A stretch of 25,356 nucleotides of DNA from NCBI GenBank assembly GCA_035776735.1, contig DASSSO010000198.1, positions 1 through 25,356 on the forward strand, read 5' to 3'. Positions 8,333 to 15,790 of this stretch are shown here, piece by piece (positions within the stretch are counted from its first letter, which is position 1; the number at the start of each line of letters is the position of its first letter). Position numbers and translations under genes: made by a program. Under the pieces are notes generated by a model. The model saw only the letters and a list, made by a program, of their open reading frames with translations. It did not search any database and was not told the DNA's origin. The stretch comes from JACDAN01 sp035776735 (GTDB taxonomy: Bacteria; Actinomycetota; Thermoleophilia; Gaiellales; Gaiellaceae).

Positions 8333-9448
8333 ATGAGGTTCTCGACGCTCGTGCTCAAGAACCTGGTCCGCCAGCGCGTCAGGACGCTCCTCACGATTCT
8401 CGGTATCGGCGTGGGGATCACGACCGTCGTCGCCCTCGGCGCGATCACCGGCGGGCTGAAGGCGATGGCGAGCGACCTCATGCGGGTCGGCGGTGCGGAC
8501 TTCATGGTCGCCCAGAAAGGCGCCTCCGACCTGTCGTTCAGCACGGTCTCCGAGGCGGAGGAGCGCGCCGTGCGCGAGACCCCGGGCGTCGAGCAGACGC
8601 TCGGCGTGCTCCTGCACTACTCCCGCGTCGGCTCGAACCCGTTCTTCGTGACCTTCGGCGTGCGGGCCGAGGAGCTTCGAGCCTCGCCGCCGGCCCTCGT
8701 CGAGGGCCGCCTGCTCGCCGCCGGCGCGCCGCGCGAGGCGCTGCTCGGCTCGGACGCCTCGACCAGGCTCGCGGCGACCGTCGGCGGCACCGTCACGATC
8801 GAGGAGACCGACTTCCGCGTCGTCGGGATCTACCGCACCGGCAGCGTCGCGGAGGACGGCGGCGCCTACGCGCCGCTCGACACCGTCCAGCGGCTCGCGC
8901 GCAAGCGCGACGCGGTCACCGCCGTGTACGTGACCGCCGAGCCGGGCGCCGACGCCGCCGCGCTCGCGGGCCGAATCGAGGAGGAGAACCCGGAGCTCAC
9001 GAGCGTGAGCACCCTCGGCGACTACGGCGACGTCGACCAGGGCATGAAGTTCCTCGACGCGGGCAACGTCGCGATCTCGGTCCTCGCCGTGCTGCTGGGC
9101 GGGATCGGCGTGATGAACACGATGATCATGTCCGTCTTCGAGCGCACCCGCGAGATCGGGATCCTACGCGCCGTGGGTTGGAGCGGGCGGCGGATCGTCC
9201 GGATGGTGCTGGGCGAGTCGCTCCTCTTGTGCCTGGTCGCCGGGGTGCTCGGCCTGGGCCTCGGGTGGCTCGCGGCGCAGGCGGTCGCGCAGATCCCGAG
9301 CGTCGAGTCCTTCCTGCGGCCGGAGTTCTCGTCCGAGCTGGTCCTCCGCGCGCTCCTCGTCGCCGTCGGGGTCGCGCTCGCCGGCGCGGCGTACCCCGCG
9401 GTGCGGGCGGTCCGGCTGCTGCCCGTCGAGGCCTTGCGCCATGAGTAG
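8333..9448 (+). CDS. FtsX/MacB-type ABC transporter permease
   Basis: This 371-residue permease begins with a cytoplasmic amphipathic stretch and a first helix (about residues 18-40, RTLLTILGIGVGITTVVALG). A MacB-like extracytoplasmic domain spans about 45-235. The C-terminal FtsX core has three helices and starts with GIGVMNTMIMSVFERTREIGILRAVGWSGRR, the hallmark loop. The ending VRLLPVEALRHE is typical. ATG at 8333 was chosen because homologous permeases begin just before the RTLLTILG segment. The in-frame ATG at 8288 lies within the repeated promoter element. No strong ribosome site is seen. It overlaps the following ATPase by eight bases (ATGAGTAG), so the two subunits are coupled. The length is that of ordinary LolC/MacB half permeases; the exported substrate is unknown. 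Confidence 0.92.
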   Translation: MRFSTLVLKNLVRQRVRTLLTILGIGVGITTVVALGAITGGLKAMASDLMRVGGADFMVAQKGASDLSFSTVSEAEERAVRETPGVEQTLGVLLHYSRVGSNPFFVTFGVRAEELRASPPALVEGRLLAAGAPREALLGSDASTRLAATVGGTVTIEETDFRVVGIYRTGSVAEDGGAYAPLDTVQRLARKRDAVTAVYVTAEPGADAAALAGRIEEENPELTSVSTLGDYGDVDQGMKFLDAGNVAISVLAVLLGGIGVMNTMIMSVFERTREIGILRAVGWSGRRIVRMVLGESLLLCLVAGVLGLGLGWLAAQAVAQIPSVESFLRPEFSSELVLRALLVAVGVALAGAAYPAVRAVRLLPVEALRHE

Positions 9449-10211
9449 GCCGCCGGCGATCAAGGTCGCGGGCGTCGAGAAGAGCTTCGACGCCGGACGG
9501 ATCCGCGCGCTGCGCGGGATGGACCTCGACGTCGGCGAGCGCGAGTTCGTCGCGCTGACGGGACCCTCCGGCTGCGGCAAGTCGACGCTCCTGCACCTGA
9601 TCGCCGCGCTCGACCAGCCCGACGCGGGGACGATCGAGGTCGGGGGACACGAGCTCTCGACACGCCGCGACCTGAACCACTACCGGGCCCGCCACGTCGG
9701 GCTCGTCTTCCAGCTCCACAACCTGCTCCCGAGCCTGTCGGCCGCGGAGAACGTCCAGGTGCCGATGTTCGAGGGCGGCCGCTCCGCCCACGAGCGGCGC
9801 GGGCGGGCGGACGAGCTGCTCGCGCTCGTCGGGCTCGAGCGGCGCCACCGCAACCGGCCGGCCGAGCTCTCGGGCGGAGAGCGCCAGCGGGTCGCGATCG
9901 CCCGCGCGCTCGCCAACGACCCTCCGATCCTCCTGGCCGACGAGCCGACCGGCAGCCTCGACTCCAAGGCCGGCGCCCAGATCCTGGAGCTGCTCGAGAG
10001 CCTCCGTGAGCGGCGCGGGCTGACGCTCCTGATCGTCTCCCACGACGAGCGGATCGCCGCGCGCGCCGACCGCATCGTCCGGATGCTGGACGGGCGGAAG
10101 GTCGGCGAGGACCTCCGTACTTTCCCGCGCACCCCATCGGTGCGCCCGCCGATGTCGCCGCGGGCCGAGGAAACCACGATTGGGGGCGACAGACAAGGAG
10201 GCTTCCGATGA
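9441..10211 (+). CDS. ABC transporter ATP-binding protein (LolD/MacB family)
   Basis: This 256-residue ATPase is complete. It has Walker A GPSGCGKST at 41-49, Q-loop Q91, signature LSGGE at 143-147, Walker B ILLADE at 163-168, and H-loop H201. It partners the permease directly upstream, with which it overlaps. The family normally ends near residue 223. Here about 33 further residues (LRTFPRTPSV onward) are encoded by DNA that carries the second copy of the promoter element, so this tail is probably not a structured domain. The TGA overlaps the ATG of the OsmC gene (ATGA at 10208-10211). Identification is firm; the meaning of the tail is open. Confidence 0.94.
   Translation: MSRPPAIKVAGVEKSFDAGRIRALRGMDLDVGEREFVALTGPSGCGKSTLLHLIAALDQPDAGTIEVGGHELSTRRDLNHYRARHVGLVFQLHNLLPSLSAAENVQVPMFEGGRSAHERRGRADELLALVGLERRHRNRPAELSGGERQRVAIARALANDPPILLADEPTGSLDSKAGAQILELLESLRERRGLTLLIVSHDERIAARADRIVRMLDGRKVGEDLRTFPRTPSVRPPMSPRAEETTIGGDRQGGFR
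10114..10154 (+). repeat. copy 2 of the promoter-region element, inside the 3' end of the ATPase gene
   Basis: Bases 10114-10140 repeat 8261-8287 with one mismatch. The inverted pair CATCGG (10135-10140) and CCGATG (10149-10154) is kept with an eight-base spacer. The element ends about 54 bases before the OsmC start. It is therefore likely to give osmC its own transcription although it lies in coding sequence. Confidence 0.6.
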
Positions 10212-10660
10212 CCATCTCGAAGGATTTCCGCTTCCCGGTCTCCGTCGTCTACGAGGGCGAGCGGCTGGCGTCCGCCACCGCGCCCGACCTCGAGCCGATC
10301 ACCGTCGCCGTGCCGCCCGAGTTCCACGGACCCGGCGGCCGCTGGAGCCCCGAGCAGCTGCTCGTCGCCGCGGCGGCGTCGTGCTACGCGGTCACCTTCG
10401 CCGCGGTCGCAGAGCGCCGCGGGATCCCGGTCCACTCCCTGAGCGTGACGGGCACGGGGCACGTGGGACACCGGGACGACGGCCGCATGGGCTTCATCGC
10501 GATCGAGCTGACGCCGAGGGTCCAGACCGACGAGTCGTTCGTCGCGGCCGCCGAGCAGACCGCCCGCGCGGCCGACACGGCGTGCCTCGTCTCGTGCGCG
10601 ATCTCGGCTCCCGTCGAGGTCACCCCGGTCGTTCGCGCAGCGGAGTTCGCGCCGGTCTGA
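10208..10660 (+). CDS. OsmC family peroxiredoxin
   Basis: This 150-residue cytoplasmic protein belongs to the OsmC/Ohr family, which uses two cysteines to reduce organic or fatty-acid hydroperoxides. The first cysteine, C59, sits in the helix LLVAAAASCYAVTF. The second, C126, sits in TACLVSC in the usual place, with an additional C130. The overall plan (N-terminal strands, GGRWSPEQLL, long helix, C-terminal strands) matches full-length OsmC. ATG at 10208 follows AAGGAGG at 10195-10201. It overlaps the ATPase stop by four bases, yet probably has its own promoter element at 10114-10154. OsmC and Ohr are hard to separate by eye; I favour the broader name. Confidence 0.9.
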   Translation: MTISKDFRFPVSVVYEGERLASATAPDLEPITVAVPPEFHGPGGRWSPEQLLVAAAASCYAVTFAAVAERRGIPVHSLSVTGTGHVGHRDDGRMGFIAIELTPRVQTDESFVAAAEQTARAADTACLVSCAISAPVEVTPVVRAAEFAPV

Positions 10661-10683
10661 CCGGCGTTCGCCCACAGCGACGA

Positions 10684-10724
10684 TCCGCGAAAAGCCGCAG
10701 TGACGCGGCGGCTCGGCCCCGATG
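10684..10724 (+). promoter_or_regulatory. possible regulatory motif upstream of the two-helix membrane protein
   Basis: TCCGCGAAAAGCCGCAG begins at 10684, and CCGATGG ends a 42-base interval, comparable with the spacing in the two repeat copies. The segment GCG..AA..CCGCAG recurs at 12159-12172, and both copies end 83-84 bases before the start codon of the next gene. The match is short and the DNA is GC-rich, so this is only a candidate. Confidence 0.3.
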
Positions 10725-10783
10725 GCGCTCCTACCGCTGCCGCTCAGAGTCCGTCCATGGCAGCACACGAGAAAGGAGTCGCC

Positions 10784-11341
10784 ATGAAGCGCAAGATCTT
10801 CGAGTACGGAGGGATTGCGGCGAGCATCGTCCTCATCGCCTTCGGAGCCGGCTCGATCGGCCTGGGCGCCTGGGGCTTCAACGAGGTACGGGACAGCCTC
10901 GCCCGCGAGAACATCGTCGGGACGCCCGATTCGTCCATTCCGGGCCAGAAGGTGGACACCGGCTCGGAGGCCCGCGCGTTCGCGACCACGATGCGCGCGC
11001 ACGTGCTCGAGTCGACGGACGGCCGCACGTACGCGGAGATGGGGCGGTACCTCGACGCGCAGGGCAACGAGACCAACGACGAGGCCGCGGCCGCGAAAGA
11101 TCCGAAGACCGGCCAGCCGGTCGCCAACGGGCTCCGGAACCTCTGGGTCACGGAGACCGCGCTCACGACCGCGCTCAACATGGCCTTCCTGGGCGAGCGC
11201 ATCGCCGTCTTCGGGATGGTCATGGGTCTCGCGCTCCTGCTCACGGGCATCGGGTTCCTGATCCTGACGCTCGGCGGCGCGATCCAGCACACCCCCTCGG
11301 TGCGCGAGACGGTTCGGCGGGCCGAGCCCGCCACAGGCTGA
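10784..11341 (+). CDS. two-helix membrane protein of unknown function
   Basis: This 185-residue protein has one helix at about residues 9-31 (IAASIVLIAFGAGSIGLGAW) and one at about 139-165 (RIAVFGMVMGLALLLTGIGF). They flank a hydrophilic segment of about 105 residues, probably outside the membrane. The N-terminal block EYGGIAASIVLIAFG followed by VRDSLARENIVGTPD recalls, from memory, an actinobacterial family often mislabelled as aromatic-ring-opening dioxygenase LigA. No dioxygenase residues are visible and I do not propose that activity. ATG at 10784 is preceded by AAAGGAG at 10772-10778. A strong hairpin follows the stop, so this appears to be the end of a transcription unit. Confidence 0.8.
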   Translation: MKRKIFEYGGIAASIVLIAFGAGSIGLGAWGFNEVRDSLARENIVGTPDSSIPGQKVDTGSEARAFATTMRAHVLESTDGRTYAEMGRYLDAQGNETNDEAAAAKDPKTGQPVANGLRNLWVTETALTTALNMAFLGERIAVFGMVMGLALLLTGIGFLILTLGGAIQHTPSVRETVRRAEPATG

Positions 11342-11361
11342 GCGGCGACTCCGCTCGCGAC

Positions 11362-11390
11362 GAGAGGGCGGCCTCCGGGCCGCCCTCTCT
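11362..11390 (+). terminator. strong hairpin, probable terminator
   Basis: GAGAGGGCGGCC (11362-11373) pairs perfectly over 12 bases with 11378-11389 around a TCCG loop. It lies 20 bases after the stop of the membrane protein. Only a weak T-run follows. It also covers the -20 to -47 region of the ZIP gene promoter, so an operator role is possible. Confidence 0.75.
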
Positions 11391-11396
11391 GGTTCC

Positions 11397-11402
11397 TAGG
11401 GT
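11397..11402 (+). promoter_or_regulatory. -10 hexamer TAGGGT for a leaderless ZIP transporter transcript
   Basis: TAGGGT lies six bases before the GTG at 11409, and no Shine-Dalgarno sequence is present. This spacing places the transcription start at or next to the start codon. Confidence 0.6.
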
Positions 11403-11408
11403 TGCACC

Positions 11409-12146
11409 GTGGACCAAGTAGTAGTCGTCTTCGTCGCCGCACTGATCACGGCCCTCGCGACCGGGTTGGGGGCCTTGCCGCTGCTGCTGGGGCGGCAGAT
11501 TCGAGGCCGCGGCCTCGGCCTCTCGACCGCCGTGGCGGCCGGGTTCATGCTCGGCGCGAGCGCCGGCCTCTTCTGGGAGGGAGCCGGGGTGGGTGCCCTC
11601 AGAGTGGTCGTCGGCGCGCTGCTCGGCGGGGTCTTCATCGTCGTGACTCGGCGCCTCATCGGGGACAGGGAAGAGGTCACGTTCGGGAGGTTGCGCGGGG
11701 CCGACGCGGTCGGAGCGCTGATGATCGTCGGCGTCATGACCGTCCACTCGTTCACCGAGGGCGTGGGCGTGGGCGTCGCGTTCGGCGGAGGCGAGACGCT
11801 CGGCGCCCTGATCACGACGGCGATCGCCGTCCACAACATCCCGGAGGGGCTCGCGATCAGCCTCGTCCTCGTGCCCCGCGGGGTGACGGTGCTCCGGGCG
11901 GCCGGCTGGAGCATCTTCTCGAGCCTCCCGCAGCCGCTGATGGCCGTGCCGGCCTTCCTGCTCGTCGAGTGGTTCGAGCCGTTCCTGCCCGTCGGCCTCG
12001 GCTTCGCCGGAGGCGCGATGGTCTGGATGGTGGCGGCGCAGCTGATCCCGGACGCGCTCCGCACCGCCGGCCCCCGCGCCGTTGCCGCGGCGACGGGGAT
12101 CTCGACCTTCGGCATGGTCGCCCTCCAGGCGCTGCTGCTCGGCTGA
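11409..12146 (+). CDS. ZIP family divalent metal transporter
   Basis: This 245-residue inner-membrane protein has about eight hydrophobic helices. The two metal-binding ZIP motifs are clear: HSFTEG (H113, E117) in helix four and HNIPEG (H142, E146) in helix five. These identify ZIP/ZupT-type uptake of zinc, iron or manganese; the actual metal cannot be read from sequence. The size is typical of bacterial ZIP proteins. GTG at 11409 is the start, with a -10-like TAGGGT six bases upstream and no ribosome site, fitting a leaderless message. The next gene encodes a copper protein, but a specific link between the two is not evident. Confidence 0.9.
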   Translation: MDQVVVVFVAALITALATGLGALPLLLGRQIRGRGLGLSTAVAAGFMLGASAGLFWEGAGVGALRVVVGALLGGVFIVVTRRLIGDREEVTFGRLRGADAVGALMIVGVMTVHSFTEGVGVGVAFGGGETLGALITTAIAVHNIPEGLAISLVLVPRGVTVLRAAGWSIFSSLPQPLMAVPAFLLVEWFEPFLPVGLGFAGGAMVWMVAAQLIPDALRTAGPRAVAAATGISTFGMVALQALLLG

Positions 12147-12155
12147 GCCCGCGCT

Positions 12156-12172
12156 CTGCGGGAAATCCGCAG
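12156..12172. promoter_or_regulatory. inverted repeat CTGCGG-GAAAT-CCGCAG upstream of the copper protein
   Basis: A perfect six-base inverted repeat with a five-base centre lies 83 bases before the ATG at 12255 and just after the ZIP stop. It could be an operator or a short hairpin. A related sequence is at 10684-10700. Confidence 0.4.
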
Positions 12173-12254
12173 CGGTCGTGTGGACGCCTTCGGACGTGGC
12201 GAGGCACCAGGCCGCTTATCTCTCCGGGAAAGAAAACGAGAGGAGATTCTTGAA

Positions 12255-13394
12255 ATGTCGACCCATTCGGTTCCGAGCCCCTACCGTGGGCCCGAGACGG
12301 ACTCGAGCGCCTTCGCCAAGATGGCGGCGGTTCTGCTCGGCGTGCTGGTCGGGGTCGTGGGCATCTTCGCCCTGCTCATGTGGCTCGACGCCCGTGACGA
12401 CGGCGGCTCAGCCGCGGCGGCGCCCGCCGAGCCGGCCGCGCACGCCGCCGACCACAACACCGCCCTGCCCTTGAACAGCTTCGCCGGCGTCGTCCCGGCC
12501 AACGCCCAGGAGATCGCCGCCGCCCGCACGCCCTACGACGCGGCGCTCCCGGCGATCCCCGCAGGTGACGTCGTGAAGGTGCGCATGGTCATGAAGCACA
12601 AGACCGTGGAGATCGCTCCGGGCGTCAAGTACAACGTCTGGGCCTTCGACGGAAAATCGGCCGCCCCCGGCCCCGTCATCCACGTCCGCCAGGGACAGAC
12701 CGTCGAGTTCACGCTCGTGAACGGCGGCCAGATCCCGCACTCGATGGACTTCCACGCCGCTCGAATCGCGCCGAACGTCGCGTTCAAGGACGTCGCGCCG
12801 GGCGAGTCGTTCACGTTCCGCTTCAAGGCGAACGACGCGGGGGTCTTCATGTACCACTGCGGCACGAAGCCCGTTCTCGCCCACATCGCCAACGGCATGT
12901 ACGGGGCGATCGTCGTCGAGCCGAAGCAGGCGCTGCCCGAGGCCGACCGCGAGTACGTCCTCGTCGCCAGCGAGTGGTACCTGGACGGCGACGGGACGAA
13001 GCAGCCCGCGAGCCTCGACATGAGGAAGGCCCGCGCGATGCTGCCCGACTGGACGACGTTCAACGGCTACGCAAACCAGTACGTCAACCATCCGCTGACG
13101 GCGGCGCCGGGCGAGACCGTGCGCTTCTGGGTCGTCGCCGCGGGGCCGACCCTCGACACGAACTTCCACGTCGTCGGGACGATCCTCGACCGCGCCTGGG
13201 TGAACCAGGACATGACGCGCTTCCAGCGCGGCGTCCAGACGGTCTCCGTGCCCGCCGGAGGTGGCGCCGTGTTCGACGTCAGGATCGACGAGCCGGGCCT
13301 CTACCCGTTCGTCTCGCACGCCTTCGCGCACGTCGACCTCGGCCAGGTCGGGCTGCTGAAGGTCGGCAACCCGGAAGGGTCGATGTCGCACTGA
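12255..13394 (+). CDS. membrane-anchored NirK-like two-domain copper nitrite reductase
   Basis: This 379-residue protein has an uncleaved-looking N-terminal helix (about 24-43) followed by an Ala/Pro-rich linker and two cupredoxin domains, so the enzyme should face outside the membrane. All NirK metal ligands can be placed. Type 1 copper would use H162, C202, H210 and M215 (PHSMDFH; YHCGTKPVLAHIANGM). Type 2 copper would use H167, H201 and H355. The catalytic pair corresponds to D165 and H305 (TNFHVVG). The reaction expected is nitrite to nitric oxide. ATG at 12255 is preceded by AGGAG at 12241-12245. No nitric oxide reductase or maturation gene is nearby, so respiration, detoxification or NO signalling are all possible. 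A general multicopper oxidase is less likely. Confidence 0.88.
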   Translation: MSTHSVPSPYRGPETDSSAFAKMAAVLLGVLVGVVGIFALLMWLDARDDGGSAAAAPAEPAAHAADHNTALPLNSFAGVVPANAQEIAAARTPYDAALPAIPAGDVVKVRMVMKHKTVEIAPGVKYNVWAFDGKSAAPGPVIHVRQGQTVEFTLVNGGQIPHSMDFHAARIAPNVAFKDVAPGESFTFRFKANDAGVFMYHCGTKPVLAHIANGMYGAIVVEPKQALPEADREYVLVASEWYLDGDGTKQPASLDMRKARAMLPDWTTFNGYANQYVNHPLTAAPGETVRFWVVAAGPTLDTNFHVVGTILDRAWVNQDMTRFQRGVQTVSVPAGGGAVFDVRIDEPGLYPFVSHAFAHVDLGQVGLLKVGNPEGSMSH

Positions 13395-13416
13395 CGCTCC
13401 AAGCTCCCTCGCCGGA

Positions 13417-13444
13417 CGGCGGCCGGCCTTCGCGCCGGCCGCCG
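13417..13444. terminator. bidirectional hairpin between convergent genes
   Basis: CGGCGGCCGGC (13417-13427) pairs perfectly over 11 bases with 13434-13444 around a six-base loop. It sits between the copper protein stop (13394) and the convergent response regulator stop (13452), so it can end both transcripts. Confidence 0.8.
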
Positions 13445-13451
13445 CTCTGTG

Positions 13452-14108
13452 TCAGGACGACTGCTCGGCCGAGTCTTCGAGCAGCCCGGCGGAGAGCGCG
13501 TAGCGCACGAGCTCGGCGCGGGTCGTGATCCGGAGCTTCTGCATGATGTGGGCCCGGTGCGTCTCGACGGTGCGCACCGAGAGGAAGAGCGCCTGCGCGA
13601 TCTCCTGATTCGTATGGCCGAGCGCGAGCAGGCGCAGGACTTCCCGCTCGCGGTCCGAAAGCGGGTCCTCCTCGGCCCGCGCCCGCTCCTCGGCGTCGGC
13701 CGCGACGAGCCGCGCGCCGAGCGCAGGGTGGACGTACTGCCGGCCCTCGGCGACCTCGCGGATCGCGCCGACGACCTCGGCGTCGGCTGCCTCCTTGAGG
13801 ACGTAGCCCTTCGCCCCCGCTGCGAACGCCTCGCGGACGTAGGCCGGGTCGTCCTGCATCGAGAGCAGGAGCACCTTCGTCTCCGGGGACTCCCTGAGCA
13901 GGTCGGGGATGACCTCGATCCCACTCCGGCCGGGCATGACGACGTCGAGCAAAACGACGTCCGGCTTGTTCGCGCGCAGCTCGAAGACCGCGCCGCGGGC
14001 GTCGGCCGCCTCCGCGACGACCTCGAAGTCCTCCTCCGCGTCGAGGAGCATGCGGATCCCGGAGCGGACGACCGCGTGGTCGTCGACGATCACGATCCTG
14101 AGGGTCAG
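13452..14108 (-). CDS. NarL/DevR-type response regulator, probable CTG start
   Basis: This 218-residue DNA-binding regulator is encoded directly after the histidine kinase. The receiver domain (about 1-120) has the acidic pair D9/D10, phosphoacceptor D55 (VVLLD), S83 and K105. The LuxR-type helix-turn-helix occupies about 149-210 (LSDREREVLRLLALGHTNQEI, then SVRTVETHRAHI). The frame begins LTLRIVIVDDHAVVRSG, where family members have MT.RI.IVDDH. The aligned first codon is CTG at 14108, forming CTGA with the kinase stop. The only standard start nearby, GTG at 14093, would cut into the first strand. It should be phosphorylated by the adjacent kinase and activate promoters. Family assignment is certain; the start is inferred. 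Confidence 0.92.
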   Translation of the reverse strand: MTLRIVIVDDHAVVRSGIRMLLDAEEDFEVVAEAADARGAVFELRANKPDVVLLDVVMPGRSGIEVIPDLLRESPETKVLLLSMQDDPAYVREAFAAGAKGYVLKEAADAEVVGAIREVAEGRQYVHPALGARLVAADAEERARAEEDPLSDREREVLRLLALGHTNQEIAQALFLSVRTVETHRAHIMQKLRITTRAELVRYALSAGLLEDSAEQSS

Positions 14109-15748
14109 CGGACCGGAACCTCGACGGCCACGGTGGTCCCGCCCCGCTCGCTCGACTCGATCGTGACCCGGCCGCCGAGGAGGGCGATCCGCTCGCGCAT
14201 GCCGACCAGCCCGAGGCCGTCGTCCCTCGCCTGGGACGGGTCGAATCCGCGCCCGTCGTCCTCGATCACCACGGCGACCCCGTCTCCCTTCTTCGTCAGC
14301 ACGACGCTTACGGTAGTCGCCTGGGCGTGCTTGATCACGTTCGTGAGCGCCTCCTGCACGATCCGGTAGAGCGCGCTTTCGATCTCGTGGGGCAGCCGCT
14401 CGTCTCCGAGGACGGCCTGGACGTGGACGTCGAGCGCGGTCTGCTCCGAGAACGTCTCCGCCAGGCGCTCGAGCGCAGGCACGAGACCGAAGTCGTCGAG
14501 GGCCTTCGGCCGGAGCTCCACGGCCAGGCGCCGGACGTCGTGGAGCGTCTCGACGACGAGCTCGCGCAGCGCCAGGACCGACTCGCGGACCTCCGGCCGG
14601 TCGGCCACGGCCTCCTCGATCGACCGCAGGCCGAGCAGGATCGACGTGAGCGCCTGGCCCGTCTCGTCGTGCAGCTCGCGCGCGAGCCGCTTCCGCTCGA
14701 GCTCCTGGCCCTCGACCACGCGCCGCAGCGCGTCGCCCGCGACCCGCTCGGAGAGGTCGATCGCGACGGCGGCGCGGTCCGCGAAGGCCTCGGCGATCCG
14801 GACGTCCTCGTCGGTGAACCTCGGGTCCGTCTGCAGCTTGTCCTGCGCGACGATGACGCCGATCGGGCGGTCGCGGACGATGAGGGGGACGAAGAGGCCG
14901 GTCCTCGCGCCCATCAGCCTGGCCGCCTGCTGCTCGACCTCGGGGTCGTCGATGAGCGAGTCGACGCGCTCGCTTCGCCGGCGCTCGAGGACGCGGGCAG
15001 TCTTCGACCTCGCCGGATCGAGCTTCATGCCCACGTACATCTCGGCGTCGTCTCCGGCGACCGTCTGGATCGAGGGGTCGCCGTCCGGCCCCGGCATGGC
15101 GATGAAGACGAGCCGCGCGTCGATCAGCTCCCGGAGTCGCGCGACCACGAGCTGGAGCAGCCGCGGAAGCTCGAGCTCGGTCGCCAGGGCGTTGCCGACC
15201 TCGGCGAGCGACTCGAGCTGGTCGCCCCAGCGGGTCGCGGACTCGTAGAGACGCGCGTTCTCGACGGCGACCGCCGCCTGGGCCGCGAGCAGCTGGACGA
15301 GCTCCTGGTCGTCCTCGGTGAAGTCCTCGCCGCCTGCCTTCTCGGTCAGGTAGAGGTTGCCGTAGGCCACTCCGCGCAGGAGGATCGGGACGCCGAGGAA
15401 GCTCTTCATCGGCGGGTGGCCGGGCGGGAAGCCCACCGAGCGCGGATCGGAGCTGATGTCGGTGAGGCGCAGGGGCTCGGCGTCGCGGATCAGCACGCCG
15501 AGGATCCCGAGACCGCGCGGCCGGTCGCCGATGCGCCGCACCGTCTCCTCGTCCAGTCCGGTCGTGACGAAGTTCTCGAGCCCGGTCCCCGTCTGGTCGA
15601 TGACGCCGAGGGCCGCGTACTTCGCCTCCGTGAGGTCGGCCGCGGCCTCGACGATGCGCTGGAGCACCGCCTCGATCGAAAGCTCGGAGGTGACGGCGAT
15701 CGAGGCGTCGAGGACGGCCCGGAGGCGCATTTCGTCGGTGCGCTGCAC
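14105..15748 (-). CDS. double-GAF sensor histidine kinase, DosS/DevS-like
   Basis: This 547-residue cytoplasmic kinase has GAF1 (about 25-168), GAF2 (about 185-333), a HisKA_3 dimerisation helix with phosphoacceptor H360 (RELHDETGQAL), and a HATPase domain with N470 (EALTNVIKHA), DDGRGF at 497-502 and GLGLVGMRER at 511-520. GAF1 contains HPPM at 111-114 and NLYLT at 131-135. The 22-residue gap between H111 and Y133 equals that of the haem ligand H149 and distal Y171 in Mycobacterium tuberculosis DosS. A gas- or redox-sensing haem is therefore plausible but inferred. GTG at 15748 is chosen because TACGAT lies seven bases upstream, fitting a leaderless start; ATG at 15730 is the alternative. 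It forms an operon with the regulator. Confidence 0.92.
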   Translation of the reverse strand: MQRTDEMRLRAVLDASIAVTSELSIEAVLQRIVEAAADLTEAKYAALGVIDQTGTGLENFVTTGLDEETVRRIGDRPRGLGILGVLIRDAEPLRLTDISSDPRSVGFPPGHPPMKSFLGVPILLRGVAYGNLYLTEKAGGEDFTEDDQELVQLLAAQAAVAVENARLYESATRWGDQLESLAEVGNALATELELPRLLQLVVARLRELIDARLVFIAMPGPDGDPSIQTVAGDDAEMYVGMKLDPARSKTARVLERRRSERVDSLIDDPEVEQQAARLMGARTGLFVPLIVRDRPIGVIVAQDKLQTDPRFTDEDVRIAEAFADRAAVAIDLSERVAGDALRRVVEGQELERKRLARELHDETGQALTSILLGLRSIEEAVADRPEVRESVLALRELVVETLHDVRRLAVELRPKALDDFGLVPALERLAETFSEQTALDVHVQAVLGDERLPHEIESALYRIVQEALTNVIKHAQATTVSVVLTKKGDGVAVVIEDDGRGFDPSQARDDGLGLVGMRERIALLGGRVTIESSERGGTTVAVEVPVR

Positions 15749-15755
15749 TCCCCGA

Positions 15756-15761
15756 ATCGTA
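15756..15761 (-). promoter_or_regulatory. -10 hexamer TACGAT for a leaderless histidine kinase transcript
   Basis: On the minus strand TACGAT stands seven bases before the GTG at 15748. GGGGA directly abuts the start codon and is too close to act as a ribosome site. Confidence 0.5.
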
Positions 15762-15790
15762 CGGCGGAACGGGATCGCTTCGCGGTTTCG

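Noticed and set aside
10700..10783. An earlier start for the two-helix membrane protein
   Set aside because: The added residues lack family character, and AAAGGAG sits correctly before the ATG at 10784.
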